Origin: Solirubrobacterales bacterium
Lineage (GTDB): Bacteria; Actinomycetota; Thermoleophilia; Solirubrobacterales; Solirubrobacteraceae
Direction of reading: 5' to 3'
Length of the DNA stretch: 6,408 nt
Assembly (NCBI GenBank): GCA_017354065.1
Contig: JAFMRN010000143.1
Location: forward strand, 1-6,408
Under the pieces are notes generated by a model. The model did no database searches. It saw only the letters and a list, made by a program, of their open reading frames with translations, and was not told the DNA's origin. The position numbers were made by a program, and so were the translations under genes. This document shows, piece after piece, positions 5,227 to 6,408 of this stretch (its first letter is position 1; each line of letters opens with the position of its first letter).

Positions 5227-6408
5227 ATGAACATGAGGATAGGTGCGCGCGCCCGCCTGCTGATCGGCCTGGCCCTGCTCTGCTTGGCGGCGCTCGCGCT
5301 ACCGGGCCGCGCCACGGCGGCTGCGCCAAGCCAGTTCACGCTGACGCCGAGCACCAACGGGGCGCCGGGCACCGGGTTGACCGGCAAGAACCAGGGGTTC
5401 TCGGTTGAGTCGGCCGACCTGGCAAACGGGTCGCTGAACGCGCCGCTGCTGACCAACTGGCTGCGGACGCTAGGGCCGCACGGACTGATCCGGGTCGGCG
5501 GCTTTTCCGTCGACGACATCTGGCCGGCGTTCGGCTCCGCGCAGAACACCCCTGCGCCCGCGCAGGCCGTCGGCGGCACCGTCAACCAGGCCGACCTGGA
5601 CAGCCTCAAGCAACTGCTGGACGCCACCGGCTGGAAGGCCACCGTCGCAGTCCCGCTGAAGTCCGTGATCAACACCGACAGCTCGAGCCTGACGGTCCCC
5701 TTTGATCAGGCGGTGGCATACGCAGTCGCGGTCAAGAAGACGCTCGGCAGCCACCTGCAGGCGGTTGAGGTCGGCAACGAGTCCAACCTCGTCACCAGCC
5801 TGACCCCGGACCAGTATCACGCGTGGATGGTCAAGTACTACGACGCGATCAACGCCGCGGACGCTGGCAGCCATGTCCAGGTCGTGGGCCCCTCGGCGAC
5901 AAAAACCACCAGCACGTACGTGCCGGGCATGGTGTCCGCGCTGCAAGCCGACACCTCGGTCAACCCGCGGGAGATGATGGCCAACTTCACCTCCCACAAC
6001 TACGAGAGCGCGCGCTGCGGTCTGGATGCCCCGGGGCTGCTGTCGGCGAATACGTACGCCAACCGCCAAAGCGTCCTGCAGAACTACGTCGCCGCCGTGG
6101 GCGGGCTGAACGACGGCATGCCGGCAGTGCTGAATGAGACCAACAGCGAGGCCCAGAGCGGCTGCGCCGGGGTCTCCAACACGTACGCGTCAGCGCTGTG
6201 GTCGCTGGACTACCAGCTCCAAGCGGCCCAGGACGGCGTCCAGAGCATGAACTTCCACACCAGCACGGCGCAGGTCTGTGGCAACTTCCAGACCTCACCA
6301 ACCGGGTACACCACCTCCTACCGCTGGTACGCCGCCTTCTGCGCCCCGGACCAGTCGGCGCTGAACGCCGACCAGCTCAGCGCAGCCCCCTTGTACTACG
6401 GCATCTGG
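5227..6408 (+). CDS. secreted GH79-type glycoside hydrolase (3' partial)
   Basis: The frame is open from the ATG at 5227 to the window end (394 residues), so the C-terminus is missing. Residues 1-33 form a signal peptide: R4/R8/R10, a hydrophobic LLIGLALLCLAALAL core and an ATAAA cleavage region, so the enzyme is exported. The catalytic TIM barrel follows: LIRVGGFSVDDIWP (87-100), the acid/base EVGNE185S, SHNYES (256-261), and the probable nucleophile VLNE304TNS. The two glutamates are 119 apart, close to the spacing I recall in GH79 beta-glucuronidase of Acidobacterium capsulatum. GH79 enzymes act on glucuronic-acid-containing glycans or glycosides; the substrate here is unknown. ATG 5233 and GTG 5215 are alternative starts and none has a Shine-Dalgarno. 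The gene lies 24 bases after hxlR in the same direction and could be co-transcribed or have its own promoter at 5205-5215. Confidence 0.85.
   Translation, partial: MNMRIGARARLLIGLALLCLAALALPGRATAAAPSQFTLTPSTNGAPGTGLTGKNQGFSVESADLANGSLNAPLLTNWLRTLGPHGLIRVGGFSVDDIWPAFGSAQNTPAPAQAVGGTVNQADLDSLKQLLDATGWKATVAVPLKSVINTDSSSLTVPFDQAVAYAVAVKKTLGSHLQAVEVGNESNLVTSLTPDQYHAWMVKYYDAINAADAGSHVQVVGPSATKTTSTYVPGMVSALQADTSVNPREMMANFTSHNYESARCGLDAPGLLSANTYANRQSVLQNYVAAVGGLNDGMPAVLNETNSEAQSGCAGVSNTYASALWSLDYQLQAAQDGVQSMNFHTSTAQVCGNFQTSPTGYTTSYRWYAAFCAPDQSALNADQLSAAPLYYGIW

Noticed and set aside
5470..6069. 199-codon open frame on the minus strand
   Set aside because: It is antisense to the GH79 gene, whose signal peptide and catalytic motifs are clear; the composition is typical of a shadow frame.

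Overview
The window is gene-dense, high-G+C bacterial DNA. It holds eight coding regions, and no intergenic gap reaches 120 bases. The gene content fits a high-G+C actinobacterium: an MmyB-type regulator, an Rv1855c-like F420-dependent flavin-fold oxidoreductase, a stand-alone LigD-type polymerase, at least one apparently leaderless gene, and a GH79 glycosidase with an Ala-rich signal peptide. A soil actinomycete or a member of the Thermoleophilia/Solirubrobacterales is my best guess from gene content. It is an inference, since no rRNA or tRNA is present. No IS element, tRNA, rRNA or CRISPR array was seen.

Left part (1-2399). The window opens inside an MmyB-type regulator (C-terminal ligand-binding domain only). 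It ends head-on against an aldo/keto reductase of the YdbC/PdxI type, and the two stop codons lie back to back in one TGATCA. The reductase is divergent from an F420-dependent LLM-class oxidoreductase across an 89-bp gap with no Shine-Dalgarno on either side. The oxidoreductase has a well-placed leaderless -10 (TACCCT).

Middle (2400-3445). A 119-bp spacer carries a four-segment set of G-rich/C-rich repeats that can form alternative hairpins. After it comes a stand-alone LigD-type primase-polymerase with all catalytic motifs. It is the only gene here that uses TTA leucine codons.

Right part (3449-5202). This is a compact redox-type module. An HxlR/DUF24 regulator with an N-terminal Cys-Pro is divergent from a quinone-oxidoreductase-like MDR enzyme. 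The MDR stop overlaps by ATGA the start of a small protein with a Cys-Cys motif (109 aa). The 108-bp divergent region shows two face-to-face promoters that interlock over one inverted repeat, plus a separate near-perfect 20-bp palindrome in the hxlR leader. The layout resembles the QorR-qor2 system of Corynebacterium glutamicum.

End (5227-6408). A secreted GH79-type glycosidase, both catalytic glutamates visible, starts 24 bases after the regulator and runs off the window. An 11-base motif from the divergent promoter (ACTGATAGTTG) recurs just upstream of it in the same orientation relative to the gene. This suggests, but does not prove, that the HxlR protein also acts there.
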